A stretch of DNA of 64,000 nt, from positions 6,138,001 to 6,202,000 of the forward strand of contig JAULSN010000002.1 in the NCBI GenBank assembly GCA_033439765.1. The letters are read 5' to 3'. The notes beneath the pieces are model-generated. The model had not been told where the DNA came from, searched no databases, and worked only from the letters and a program-made list of their open reading frames with translations. This document shows, one piece after another, positions 22,735 through 35,682 of the stretch (the stretch's first letter is position 1; each line of letters starts with the position of its first letter). Source of the stretch: Lasiosphaeria ovina (taxonomy: Eukaryota > Ascomycota > Sordariomycetes > Sordariales > Lasiosphaeriaceae). The position numbers and the translations under genes are program-made.

Positions 22735-25700
22735 ATGGATTCCTTTCCACCACCACCTCCTCCCCCTGGATGGGGTCCCCCCCCCCCTCCTCCTACACCA
22801 CCTCCTCCGCCGCCAGGCCATTCTTCATCATTCCCACCTCCTCCATCGATTCCGCCGCCACCCCCGCCGCCGCCAGGCCTGCGACCTCCGACCGATCCCC
22901 AGATCGCCAAGTTCGCCCAGAAAAAGAAGGAATGGCTTCGCACGCAGCGCACTCGCTTTGGAGAGAACCGAAAGGATGGCTACGTTGAGACTGAAAAGGC
23001 CGACATGCCCCCCGAGCACCTGCGCAAAATCTTCAAGGATATCGGCGACGTTTCCCAGAAGAAGTTCACGAATGATAAGCGCAGCTACTTGGGCGCGTTG
23101 AAGTTTATGCCCCATGCCGTCATGAAGTTGCTGGAGAACATGCCGATGCCTTGGGAGTCTGCAAGAGAGGTCAAGGTTCTTTACCATGTAAATGGCTGCC
23201 TGACCCTCGTGAACGAAATCCCTCGAGTCATCGAGCCAGTCTTCTATGCGCAATGGGCTACCATGTGGACTGTCATGCGCAAGGAGAAAAGCGACCGCAG
23301 ACTTTTCAAGCGCATGCGTTTTCCGCCATTTGACGACGAGGAGCCTCCGCTCTCATGGTCGGAAAATATCGAGGATGTCGAACCTCTTGAGCCCATTCAG
23401 ATGGAACTCGACGAGGAGGAGGAGGCGGCTGTCTACGAGTGGTTTTACGAACATCAGGCCCTCGTCGACACATCGCATGCCAATGGCCCGAGCTACAAGA
23501 AGTGGAATCTCACGCTCCCGCAGATGGCAAGCTTGTACCGCCTGTCTCGGCCCCTGGTGTCTGAAGTCGTTGATAAAAACTACTTCTACCTCTTTGAGCT
23601 CAAAAGCTTCCTTACTGCAAAGGCGCTGAATGTGGCGCTGCCAGGAGGACCTCGATTCGAGCCACTCTACAAGGATATCGACCCAAATGACGAAGACTTT
23701 GGCGAGTTCAATGCCATGGACCGAATCATCTTTCGGAATCCCGTCCGGACGGAGTGCCGTGTCTCATACCCTTACCTGTACAACGCATTGCCGCGGAGTG
23801 TGCACATCTCCTGGCATTCACATCCTCAGACCGTCTACACCCGGACGGAAGATCACAACCTTCCAGCCTTTTATTTCGATACCACAATTAACCCGATCTC
23901 CTCGCGCGCGGTGGCACCAAAGAACCTAACAGTCAGCCACGAGGATGAGCTTTTTGGGAAAGGTAGCCATGAGGAGCCCAAAGAGGAAGCGTTTGAACTT
24001 CCACCCAGTGTTGAGCCTTTTTTCGCCGACGAAGATTTGTATACCGACGACACGGCTTCTGCTATTGAGCTGTGGTGGGCTCCATTCCCCTTTGACCGTC
24101 GGTCTGGTCGCACGGTGCGAGCCCAAGACGTCCCCCTGGTCAAGCACTGGTATCTGGAGCACTGCCCGCCCAAGCAGCCGGTCAAGGTCCGCGTTTCGTA
24201 CCAGAAGCTTCTCAAGAGCTACGTGCTTAACGAGCTCCACAAGAAGAAGCCCAAAGCACTCCAGAGACAGAATCTCCTCAAGACTCTCAAGCAAACGAAG
24301 TTCTTCCAGCAAACCAAGATCGACTGGGTGGAAGCTGGTCTGCAAGTCTGCCGTCAAGGCTTCAACATGCTCAATCTGTTGATTCATCGCAAAAATCTCA
24401 CCTACCTCCATCTTGACTACAACTTCAACTTGAAGCCTGTCAAGACCTTGACGACAAAGGAGCGGAAGAAGTCGAGATTCGGAAACGCTTTCCATCTGAT
24501 GCGCGAGATCCTCCGACTCACCAAGTTGATTGTCGATGCCCAAGTGCAATATCGCCTTGGCAATATCGACGCCTTCCAGCTTGCCGATGGCATCCTTTAT
24601 GCGTTTAATCACGTTGGACAGCTGACAGGCATGTACCGGTACAAGTACAAGCTCATGCATCAGATCCGTTCTTGCAAAGATCTCAAGCATCTGATCTATT
24701 ACCGGTTCAACGCCGGCCCTGTCGGCAAAGGTCCTGGATGCGGCTTTTGGGCGCCAGCCTGGCGAGTCTGGCTTTTCTTCATGCGAGGTATCATCCCGCT
24801 GCTCGAGCGGTGGCTTGGAAATCTTCTGTCGCGTCAGTTCGAGGGTCGTCACAGCAAGGGAGTGGCCAAAACCGTTACCAAGCAGCGCGTCGAGTCCCAT
24901 TTTGATCTGGAGCTTCGTGCCTCGGTCATGGCCGATCTCATGGATATGATGCCCGAGGGTATCAAGCAAAACAAGGTCAATACCGTTCTGCAACATTTGT
25001 CTGAAGCTTGGAGATGCTGGAAGAGCAACATTCCGTGGAAGGTTCCGGGACTGCCGGCAGCTATTGAGAACATCATCTTGCGATATGTCAAGTCCAAGGC
25101 AGACTGGTGGATATCGGTTGCCCACTACAATCGGGAGCGCATCCGCAGGGGGGCCACTGTCGACAAAACCGTCGCCAAGAAGAATGTCGGTCGTCTCACT
25201 CGCTTGTGGCTCAAGGCGGAGCAGGAGAGACAACATAACCACATGAAGGATGGCCCATATGTCTCGTCTGAAGAGGCTGTGGCGATATATACGACCACGG
25301 TCCACTGGCTCGAGTCTCGGAAATTCTCCCCTATTCCTTTCCCGAGCGTGTCCTACAAGCACGACACCAAAATTCTCATCTTGGCCCTCGAGCGGTTGCG
25401 AGAGGCATACTCCACCAAGGGCAGGCTGAACCAGAGTCAACGAGAAGAGCTTGCTCTGATTGAACAGGCCTATGACAGCCCCGGTACTACTCTGGAGCGG
25501 ATCAAGCGCTTTCTTCTCACGCAGCGGGCGTTCAAGGAAGTTGGCATCGACATGAACGACAATTACAGCACCATCAACCCGGTCTATGACATTGAGCCGA
25601 TCGAGAAGATCAGCGATGCCTACCTGGATCAGTATCTCTGGTATCAGGCTGACCAGCGCCACCTCTTCCCTGCTTGGATCAAGCCCTCCGACTCCGAGGT

Positions 25701-28700
25701 TCCACCGCTCCTTGTATACAAGTGGGCTCAGGGCATCAACAACCTCGATAAGGTTTGGGAGACGGTAGATGGTGAATGCAACGTGATGATCGAGACGCAG
25801 CTTTCCAAAGTCTACGAAAAGATTGAGCTGACACTACTTAACTCGCTCTTGCGGTTGATCATGGACCACAACCTGGCTGATTACATCACGGCCAAGAACA
25901 ATGTCACTTTGACATACAAGGACATGAGCCATGTCAACAGTTATGGCATGATCCGCGGTCTGCAGTTTTCTGCGTTTGTCTTCCAGTACTATGGCCTCAT
26001 CCTGGACTTGCTGCTGCTCGGCCCCCAGCGTGCCAGCGAGATAGCTGGTCCTCCACAAAGCCCCAACGACTTCCTTCAGTTTAGGGACCGCGAGACAGAG
26101 ACTAGGCACCCCATCAGGTTGTATACCAGATACATTGACAAGATCTGGGTTTTCTTGCGCTTTACCGCCGAGGAGTCTCGCGACCTGATCCAGCGATTCC
26201 TTACTGAGCAGCCCGATCCCAATTTTGAGAATGTCATCGGCTACAAGAGCAAGAAGTGCTGGCCTAGAGACTCCCGCATGCGACTCATGAGACACGACGT
26301 GAACCTCGGGAGGGCCGTCTTCTGGGATCTCAAAAATCGCCTTCCGAGATCCGTCACCACAATTGAGTGGGAAGACACCTTTGCCAGTGTTTACAGCAGG
26401 GACAATCCAAATCTGCTGTTCGCCATGTGCGGCTTCGAGGTTCGCGTCTTGCCAAAGATTCGCAATCAGAATGACGAGTTCCCGGTCAAGGACAGCGTCT
26501 GGTCGCTGGTGGACAACACCACCAAGGAACGAACTGCGCACGCATTCCTCCAAGTCACTGAGGAGGACGTCCAAAAGTTCAATAACCGTATCCGCCAGAT
26601 TCTGATGTCCTCTGGGTCCACTACATTCACGAAGATTGCCAACAAATGGAACACGGCTCTGATTTCCCTGTTTACGTATTACCGCGAAGCCGCAGTCTCA
26701 ACTGTCAGCCTGCTTGACACCATTGTCAAATGCGAGACAAAGATCCAGACCCGTGTCAAGATTGGCCTCAACTCCAAAATGCCCTCTCGTTTCCCCCCCG
26801 CTGTATTCTACACGCCGAAAGAGCTCGGTGGTCTTGGCATGATCTCCGGGTCGCATATTCTGATCCCAACAAGTGACAAGCGCTGGTACAAGCAGACAGA
26901 CGTTGGAGTCACACACTACCGTCAGGGCATGTCTCATGACGAAGAGACGCTGATTCCCAACATCTTCCGCTACATCATCCCCTGGGAAGCCGAGTTCATC
27001 GATTCGCAACGTGTGTGGACGGAGTACTCACAAAAGCGACTCGAGGCGAACCAACAAAACAGGAGGCTCGCTCTTGAGGATTTGGAAGACAGCTGGGATC
27101 GTGGACTGCCTCGTATCAATACGCTCTTCCAGAAGGACCGAAGCACTCTTTCCTTCGACAAGGGTTTCCGCGCGCGTGCCGAGTTCAAAGTGTACCAGCT
27201 AATGAAGAGTAACCCGTTCTGGTGGACTAGTCAAAGGCACGATGGAAAGCTTTGGAATTTGAATGCCTACCGTACCGATGTCATCCAGGCATTGGGAGGT
27301 GTTGAAACCATTCTTGAGCACACGCTTTTCAAGGCGACTGGTTTTCCGTCTTGGGAAGGCCTCTTTTGGGAGAAAGCCAGTGGGTTCGAGGAGAGCATGA
27401 AGTTCAAGAAGCTCACAAACGCCCAACGGAGTGGTATGTTACGCCATTTTCTTACCCTTACCCCCTGGATGAGCTATGGCCAATCCAAGGTCATCATCAC
27501 GACGGTGTAAGTGCACCGTATGATAAAAATATACTAACCCGGCCTCTTAAAGGTCTAAACCAAATTCCCAACCGTCGATTCACGCTATGGTGGTCTCCTA
27601 CAATCAACAGAGCCAACGTCTATGTCGGTTTCCAGGTCCAGTTGGATCTGACGGGCATTTTCTTGCACGGCAAAATCCCGACACTCAAAATCTCACTCAT
27701 CCAGATCTTCCGCGCCCATTTGTGGCAAAAGATCCACGAGTCGGTTGTGATGGATCTTTGCCAGGTGTTCGACCAGGAGCTGGAAGCACTGAGTATTGAG
27801 TCGGTTCAGAAGGAGACCATCCATCCCCGAAAGTCCTACAAGATGAATTCATCTTGCGCGGACATCCAACTATTCGCCAGCCACAAGTGGAACGTCACCA
27901 GGCCCTCGCTTCTTTTCGACACCAAGGATGTTCTCGAGTCCACCACGACGAACAAATTCTGGATTGATGTTCAGCTTCGCTACGGCGATTACGATTCGCA
28001 CGACATAGAACGCTATGTTCGTGCCAAGTACCTCGATTATACGACCGACAGTATGAGTTTGTATCCGTCGCCGACCGGTCTCATGATCGGAATCGATTTG
28101 GCATACAACCTCTTCTCTGCTTACGGCCAGTACTTCCCTGGTCTCAAGCTTCTTGTCCAGCAGGCCATGAATAAAATCATGAAGGCGAATCCCGCTCTTT
28201 ACGTCTTGCGCGAGCGAATTCGCAAGGGCCTACAGCTCTATGCGTCGGAGAGCAACCAAGAGTTTTTGAACTCGCAGAACTACTCGGAGCTGTTCAGTAA
28301 CCAGACCCAGCTTTTCATTGATGATACCAATGTCTATCGAGTCACAATCCACAAAACATTCGAAGGCAATCTGACGACAAAGCCGATAAACGGAGCCATC
28401 TTCATCTTCAACCCCCGCACTGGCCAGCTATTCCTGAAGATCATCCATACCAGCGTGTGGGCGGGACAGAAGCGCCTGGGACAGCTAGCCAAGTGGAAGA
28501 CAGCTGAAGAAGTGGCTGCCTTGATCCGGTCACTCCCAGTTGAAGAACAGCCCAAGCAACTGATCGTCACGCGAAAGGGGCTGCTCGATCCCCTCGAGGT
28601 CAATCTGCTCGACTTCCCCAATATTTCCATCCGTGCTTCTGAGTTGCAGCTCCCCTTCCAAGCTGCCATGAAGGTTGAAAAACTTGGGGACATGATCTTG

Positions 28701-29990
28701 CGCGCCACCGAGCCTCAGATGGTTCTCTTCAACCTGTATGACGAGTGGCTGAAGAGCATCTCGTCGTATACGGCATTCTCCCGCCTCATCTTGATCCTTC
28801 GAGCTTTGCACGTCAATCAAGACAAGACGAAGCTTATTTTGCGACCCGATAAGACGGTCATCACGCAAGACCATCACATCTGGCCGTCACTTTCGGATGA
28901 GGATTGGATCAAGGTGGAAACTCAACTCCGAGACCTGATTCTCAACGATTACGGAAAGAAGAACAACGTCAACGTGTCTAGCTTGACGAGCAGCGAAGTG
29001 CGCGACATCATCTTGGGCATGGAGATCTCGGCGCCGTCGATGCAGAGGCAACAAGCCGCTGAGATCGAAAAGCAACAACAGGAGCAGCAGCAGCTCACTG
29101 CGGTCACTACCAAGACCCAAAACGTACACGGGGAGGAGATCATTGTGACGACGACTTCACAGTTTGAGCAGCAGACCTTTGCCTCGAAGACTGAGTGGCG
29201 GACCAGGGCCATTGCCACGTCGAATCTGCGTACGAGATCCAACAACATGTATGTGTCTCCAGTGGACAGCGACGTGGATGACATTACATATGTCATGCCA
29301 AAGAACATTTTGAAGCGGTTCATCACGATTGCAGACCTCAGAGTGCAGGTTGCGGGATATCTCTATGGCTCGTCACCAGCCGACAATGACCAAGTCAAGG
29401 AAGTCAAGTGCATCGTCATGGTCCCCCAGATTGGAGGCCTGCGCAACATCCAGCTACCCCAACAGCTACCACAGCACGAGCTCCTCAAGGACATGGAACC
29501 TCTTGGCATAATCCACACCATGTCGGGCAACGAGCTGCCTTACATGTCGGCCATGGATGTTACAGACCACTCCAGACTCCTCGACGCTCATCCAGAGTGG
29601 GACAAGCAGAATACTCTGACTGTTACGGTGTCGTTCACCCCTGGCAGCGTGTCGTTGTCGGCCTGGGCTCTCACGCCACAGGGTTATAGATGGGGAGCCG
29701 AGAACAAGGACGTTGGCAGCGATCAGCCACAGGGATTTTCGACGGCAATGGGCGAGAAGCGGCAGCTCCTTCTCAGCGAGAAGTTCAGGGGCTTCTTCCT
29801 TGTGCCCGACTCCGGAAAATGGAACTTCAGCTTCATGGGCAGCGCCTTCGGCGGCTTAGAGAAGAAGCCGGTCCACGTCAAACTAGATACGCCCTTGCCA
29901 TTCTACAGCGACCAACACCGGCCGATCCACTTTTCCAGTTTCAACGAGCTGGAGGACATTTGGGTCGATAGGCAGGATAATTTTGCCTAG
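22735..29990 (+). CDS. PRP8: Pre-mRNA splicing factor Prp8 (U5 snRNP)
   Basis: Predicted 2378-aa central scaffold of the spliceosome, holding U5/U6 snRNA and the splice sites at the catalytic core. Exons 22735-27433 and 27553-29990. The first ATG gives MDSF followed by a proline-rich N-terminus (residues about 4-50), common in fungal Prp8. Then come the PRO8NT and central reverse-transcriptase-like regions, the endonuclease-like and U6-contacting segments ([20 protein letters not shown]), the RNase H-like domain (about 1825-2060; [20 protein letters not shown]) and the C-terminal JAB/MPN domain (about 2145-2330; [29 protein letters not shown]) that regulates Brr2. Length matches an intein-free protein; many other fungi carry a PRP8 intein, but none is present here. 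The single intron is 119 bp. Confidence 0.98.
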
Positions 29991-31517
29991 GCGGCCTCGG
30001 CCACTCGAGTGTGGAGAAACATAGCACTGAGCAAGCAAGGGGTAGGTGGATGCATGTGGAAAAGGGGAAACGTCGGGACGAAGCGATCGGGTAGAAACAG
30101 GCGCGGGTGGTTAGCGAGGGCCAAGCCACACAGGATGGCATATTCGCTTTCGGGAGCTCTGCAGACTGTTTGATCGACTCCCCAGGGCTCTGGTTGATGG
30201 TTTTCTTTACGATTTGGGCGCGCGGCCAGCTCAAGGTTTTCTGTGTTTCTTTTGGCGTTTTGCAGATGGGGGAACGCCGTTTCATGTAACACTTTAGCAA
30301 AAAAAAAGCCCGGTGTAACAATACTGAAGATGAGGATGATGGACATAATTGATCAGTTTTAATGAGTGTGTTCCTTGGTAGTCATGAGTGTCTTGCATAT
30401 GTCCCCTGTTGATCGATGTATCTCTGCTGTTGCGACAGGCCATGAGCCATGAGGAGTTCGCATTTGACTTGCTCCGAGGTTTGGGTGTTAAGCTGCAAGC
30501 TGCACGACTGGCGGGACGAGGACGATCGGACACGGGAACACCAAGGAGACGGGAACCGAGCCGTGGGTCGATATCCATTGGTAAGACTCGCATTTTGGAG
30601 GGAGGGGGGGGCATTGGGACGAGGACGAGACCGCGCGGTTCGAGCCGAAGGCAGAGACAGGATACGTCAGGACTGAATCAGCAATTGTTAATGGGCGATC
30701 GCAAGAGATTGATCTCAATGCGTTTATGCGCGTGGCGTCATCCTGGGCTGAACGAAGCCACAGCTCACCTCACCTCAGGTACATACTCTATGTAGCATGT
30801 AGGTATGCATGTACTGTATAGGTCCATATCTCCTTCAGCTCCGAGTTTCGACGACGGCAGCAATAAGCGCGGAAACAGACAAGGCGCTAGACTTGACGAA
30901 GATACTTGTCCGCTCCGCAGCGCGCGTCCCGGAGCGTCCCCTTCACAAATACGAAATACTAGTCGATACGTTCCTAAGGTAGTCAAGTATGGAGGTCGAT
31001 GGATGGATATGGACTAGGTATGGATGGATGCCCCAGATGGGCGTCGGTCACCTGTCCGGCATGGAGATGGAGAGGAGCCCAGGATTTCCATCTCGGTGAA
31101 ATTATGACTTTTCTGTCCGTGAAAGCCTGCCGCCTGCCTAATTGGCGTGAGGCGTTCGGCAGAGCCGCCAGAGAGAGCCATGTCCTGATCCGTATGGCAT
31201 TGAAGTAGTTATTTGCTATTCTGCATGGGGTTATTACACATGCATTGAAGCATTCACCTCAATCTTGGCCCATGTCAATCTCGGATCTTTCGCGCTACGC
31301 TGTTGCGTTGCTCGTCTTCAGGGGAAGAAACTTGAACGACAAATACGCCCGCCCGGTAGAGTTTGGGCTGGCTTTCTGCTAATTAATCACCAACTCAGGC
31401 TGACTGACCTTCACAAGGCAAGGTATGCACGAAGTACCAGAATACTCTCCGAGCCGTGCACGGCGTTTGGACTTCTGACCGAGCAGCCGGATGTTGGCGG
31501 GAGAGAGCCCGTCGCGC

Positions 31518-31553
31518 ATCATTGATGGGATCATTGATGGGATCATTGATGGG
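31518..31553. repeat. 12-bp tandem repeat, three copies
   Basis: Three head-to-tail copies of a unit reading ATCATTGATGGG. Confidence 0.85.
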
Positions 31554-33398
31554 ACGAGGGTTAGGTTCCCACCTGCTTGGAAGAACTTCCATTAGGTTGT
31601 TCAGTTGATCTCATGGCTATCCGCTTGGGGAATCCCCCCGCGCGGTAAGCCCAGTCTGGGGGAGCCCGCTCCCTTGGCAAGCCCAGCTCAAACGCGGATC
31701 AGGAGTCTCGGAAGCCTGGCCGAACCCCGAGGCGTAGCATCCACCCGCCGAAACTGGAGAGCAGACACAGCTCATGGGCAGCACGACGACAAACCTAACT
31801 TGAAGTGGCCGAACGGCGGGGGCAGCGTCGACGGTTTGAAAACAATGAAAAGCCATCCATTGCTCCATCGGATGGCTAAGCGCCCTGTCACCCGTGGTCT
31901 GAGGTGTGCAACGGGTTACAGAATATGGAGTAGGTAGGTATGGAGTACGGACTCAGGTACGGAGGACTCGGGACAAAAGAGCTTTGAAGACGCCACGCAA
32001 GCAGGAACGTGGGTGCACAGGTGCAGGTGCCAGGCGGGTGCCGCTGCGGCGCAATCCGAATGAACAACTCCCATCCCCTGCCAATAACGTCGTTGCTATC
32101 AATATTCAGCCTTAAGAGTCGTCATGACCGCCTTACTCAGACGCTCAGCCCCAGCTCGATACGGACTCGTCGTCGAAAACCAACCTGCAATTCCTTCCCA
32201 GAGTCTGGCATTGAACTCTGCAGACTTTGCCAGGTTCAATTTGACTGACAGCGGCTGCCCTGCAAATTTACAGAACACGGTACTGTGCTAATGCAGCTCC
32301 TTCCACTTGAAGCCTTCGTGTAAACATGCAAGTACTCCAAATACTGTGTGGATCCCGGGCCCTTAGGAAATGGACGACCTAGGAAGGCGTCTTCGAGACT
32401 TCCTTGGTCCTTCCATCTGCGTTCAAACGGCGCTTGATCTCCTGGTGGCAGTACGCCGAAGCTGCTACTAGTAGGAAGGTACGAAGTACTTTAGTTGGCC
32501 CTTGCTTCCTCCTTCCTACGCTCGACTAGAGTCATCAAAACCACGTGCATGCATCACTGCAAGTGGTATTGCGTATCTGGTTGCAGTGACCCTATCTGGA
32601 AGCTTCAGCTGCAGCCCTGCGACTGGGGGGGAAGGGGTCAAGAAGGACAACTGGAAGGGCAAGCACGTGTGGCATTCCCGCTTGACGGCCAGAAGTCTCA
32701 TCATTGTGGTGCTCAATAGTAGCGGCCTCTCCACAAACACTCCCAATCCCCATCATGCTCCTTGTCCCTTCTGGCACCAGTTCGAATGATTTGTTTCGTG
32801 CCCGTTCGCCGTAAAGCGCTTGCTTCCCGGTTCAGCGTGCTGGCTTCTCTTATCATACTGTCGATATTCAGTCGGCCGCACGACGTGCATGTCAACCATT
32901 TCCACCACAACCCCGGCACACACTCCCTGCCCGGTCTGCGCCGACCCCGTGGAGACCGAGATCGAAGCCGCCTTGCCCCAGGCCGGCCGGCCAGCCGACC
33001 GACCAATTCGACTCGCTGGAGGGCAGGGGTTCAGTTCAGCTTGGACTTCAGGAGGAGCTTCCCGAAGCCTAGTTCTGGGCTAGAAGCAATTTGCGTCTTC
33101 TAGAAACCCGAAATCACGTTAATTTTGTCTTTGGCGGAGGCATAAGACGTCCTTTAATTGCAAGGTTCGAATGAAACACGTTTCTTTCATGCGTGTCTTG
33201 GCCCAGAGCCTCCACCCCTCATGCCCGACAGGCGCTGATGCACGGCCTCGCACAAGATTTCCGGCCAAGAGGCGCGACGCTCGCGCTTTCGTGCCCTCGT
33301 GGCCTCTCGGACGATGCTAGCTGCGTGTCCCGCTGTCTCAGGAGTCACGACGGCCCTCCGAGGAGAGCCAACGGCACTGCTGCGTCGTCGAGTCCTGC

Positions 33399-33410
33399 CC
33401 GTGCCCGTGC

Positions 33411-33453
<43 letters not shown>

Positions 33454-33480
33454 TTTGCCCTTTCCCGTTCGTGCCTGTGC
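33399..33480. repeat. Hexanucleotide CGTGCY array
   Basis: About ten copies of GTGCTC/GTGCCC, followed by degenerate copies to about 33495. Translations on both strands give runs of alternating Val-Leu or Ala-Arg, which explains the long spurious frames here. Confidence 0.85.
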
Positions 33481-34670
33481 TCGTGTTCGTGCCCGAGGCT
33501 GACGACCAGGAATCTTGACAGCATTGAGATGCGCAATCTTGGAGTTCCCGAGATTAGCCTCCTCCAGCCACGCTACCATGCGAACCATGACGGCACAGTC
33601 ACGCCTCTTGATGCTTTGTGGTGTGGACGGCGCCGCAATACCATCCAAGTCTGCCCGATTATTAGGTGCTAGGTATTGTGACGCGCCCAGGTTCCCACGA
33701 CAGCGGTCCTTTGGCTTGCCGCCTTGTCGCTGGCGATCAGATGAACGGGGGAGAGTAGGGTACACGCGAAGTCACCAAAGACTTGCGCTCTGGTCCTACC
33801 TTGGTCCCGCCGGGGGGTAGACAGCAGCCTTGCCCGCCGTCGCGATCTCCCTATGGCGCTGCAACAGCTCGATCGAGCCGAGTACATCGTGCACATTATG
33901 CCCTTGTTTTTGGTTCTCCTGGGAAGACGGCGAGCCGGGGTGGGGTTCTCCCCACCCCCCCACCCAGGCAAGGTACCTTCACCACCTCGGTCCGCCACAC
34001 CCTATCCTTACCGCTTGCCTCACCTTGCTGCGGATGTTATTTCAAGACAACTCATTGCCGTCTGTCCTTTTTCCCTTGCTGGCTTCTGAGGCTGGTCATT
34101 TTGCCCAGCCGGCCGCTCCCAGCTTTACTGTCCTGAACTGAAAGTAATAGTGGCCTAAAAGGCTGCCGAGCGTGGTGGTTGCTACGGAATATATGATAGT
34201 GTATGTTCCTGACCCAAGGTACAGTGCCTGGCATTTGCCCATTTGTTTCCCCTGTCCGGCAATCTGCTGGCTAATCATATGGCTGCCACTTCCAACCTTT
34301 TCCTACAGCGCCTTATGGTGTGTATGGGCGTGTTGGCGTGTCAAGGCACCGATCTCTTCTTGCCTGTCTGATATAGCCCCCCCAGCCGTTACCTTACCCC
34401 TTTTGGACAGGACTGGGACAGACTACCACACCCTCAGCTACCTTCTCCGCTTGCTACCACGGCACTCCAGCGCCCCGACCTCACCCCAGCAGGCTCTAGG
34501 TACCGTGTTCCTGCTTTGGTACCTTGGAGTACCCGTCCCGGGCGCGCCCGCCAACCCCAGGTACCTTCGCGCACCGTTTTCTGCAAGCACTTACACGGCT
34601 TGCTTCTGGTCCGCCAACCGCAAGTGTGGCTCTCTCTTGGGTCGCTCGACAGCAGGTTTGCCCGTCGGCG

Positions 34671-34707
34671 CTCTGGCACTCAGGCTCTCTGGCACTCAGG
34701 CTCTCTG
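34671..34707. repeat. Short tandem duplication (about 16-17 bp)
   Basis: CTCTGGCACTCAGGCT occurs twice in direct succession, followed by a partial third copy. Confidence 0.75.
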
Positions 34708-35682
34708 GTCCTCGCCCCTCCACCCCCGCCCTCCCCCCTCGCCTGTTTCTCCAGATGCATCACTTGACAGCAAGAATGGACGACAACCGCTCCAGGCCCA
34801 TCTCATGAGGCAGGTGCCGCTGTTGGCGTGGTCTCCGTACTGGTAGCACCCCATAACTCGCTTATCGTCATGCTGTTCTCCGGCTGCATGGTAGGGCTTG
34901 TTTCATATTTTAATCTCCATCCGGCCTGTTGTTTTGTATCCTTCCATGCGTTTTCCAGGCATTCCTCTCTTTGGACAGTCGGCTTTTCCAGCCTCCTCTT
35001 TGGGTTAATCCGCCCAGGATTCTCGAATTTGATAATTTGTTCTACCAGTAACCCTAGCTGTCATGCCCCCTCGTTGCATCATTCTTAGAGGCCGGGGTCC
35101 TGTTTCTATATCCGGCAGCCATACCATGGCATAAGATCCTCAAATTATGCTACCGTCATCGTTGGACAAGGTGACTTAGCTCCGCACTCTTCAGGAACAA
35201 TCTTCGTCTCGCACATGGCAAATCGGTTATGTGCTTTAACTTGGATGAAAGGAGACACAAGAGCAATAAGCCTACTCCCTCCCCCCCAGCCTTGGACCCC
35301 CTAAGTCCTTGGGCCCCCCCTCAAAAGGTAGCAAAGATCAGACGATATAATGCGACCCATGCCCGCTTCTTCTTGCTTGAGGCTCTAAAAAATTGCCTTT
35401 GTTCGTGTAGAATTCTCAGAAAAAAGGTAGCAGGCACCAAGAATACCGACTGCCTGATCACCACGATAACCAGGAACGCGAATCCAAGCACCGAAGTCAC
35501 ATCGCTTTCTAGCCAGCAATGAGTAGCAGCTGAGGAGGGTCCACTAGGGTTGCCGTCATCGTCCGCCGAACCTTTTCGGAACCAACTCTTCACTCCGCGC
35601 AAGAGATTCTTCCTACCCAACAACACATACCACGACCGCATTTACAGTCTCTGTCAAGGGCGGCTTCTTCAACATCACATGT

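Larger units (their letters stand above)
29991..35682. other. Gene-poor region between PRP8 and the Myb gene
   Basis: About 5.7 kb with no recognisable coding region. The longest frames (about 224 codons at 34.2-34.8 kb; about 190 codons opposite the hexamer repeat at 33.2-33.8 kb) have low-complexity or frame-shadow composition. Holds a 12-bp triplication (31518-31553), a hexamer array (33399-33480) and a 16-17-bp repeat (34671-34707). Part of 34-35.6 kb, which is pyrimidine-rich, may be the promoter and long leader of the Myb gene. Confidence 0.55.

Noticed and set aside
23926..25662. A 578-codon minus-strand frame
   Set aside because: Shadow of the PRP8 coding strand; codon bias of PRP8 creates the opening.
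30388..30795. A short frame starting near MSHEEFAFDLLRGLG
   Set aside because: Protein-like only for its first few residues, then arginine-rich noise; no splice partners or family match.
33187..33765. A 192-codon minus-strand frame
   Set aside because: Its length comes from the CGTGCY hexamer array, which encodes low-complexity Ala-Arg/Ser-Thr runs; no conserved domain.
34172..34846. A 224-codon open frame with hydrophobic stretches
   Set aside because: Composition is proline, serine and tryptophan-rich like frames read through C-rich spacer; no conserved motif, and overlapping frames are equally open.
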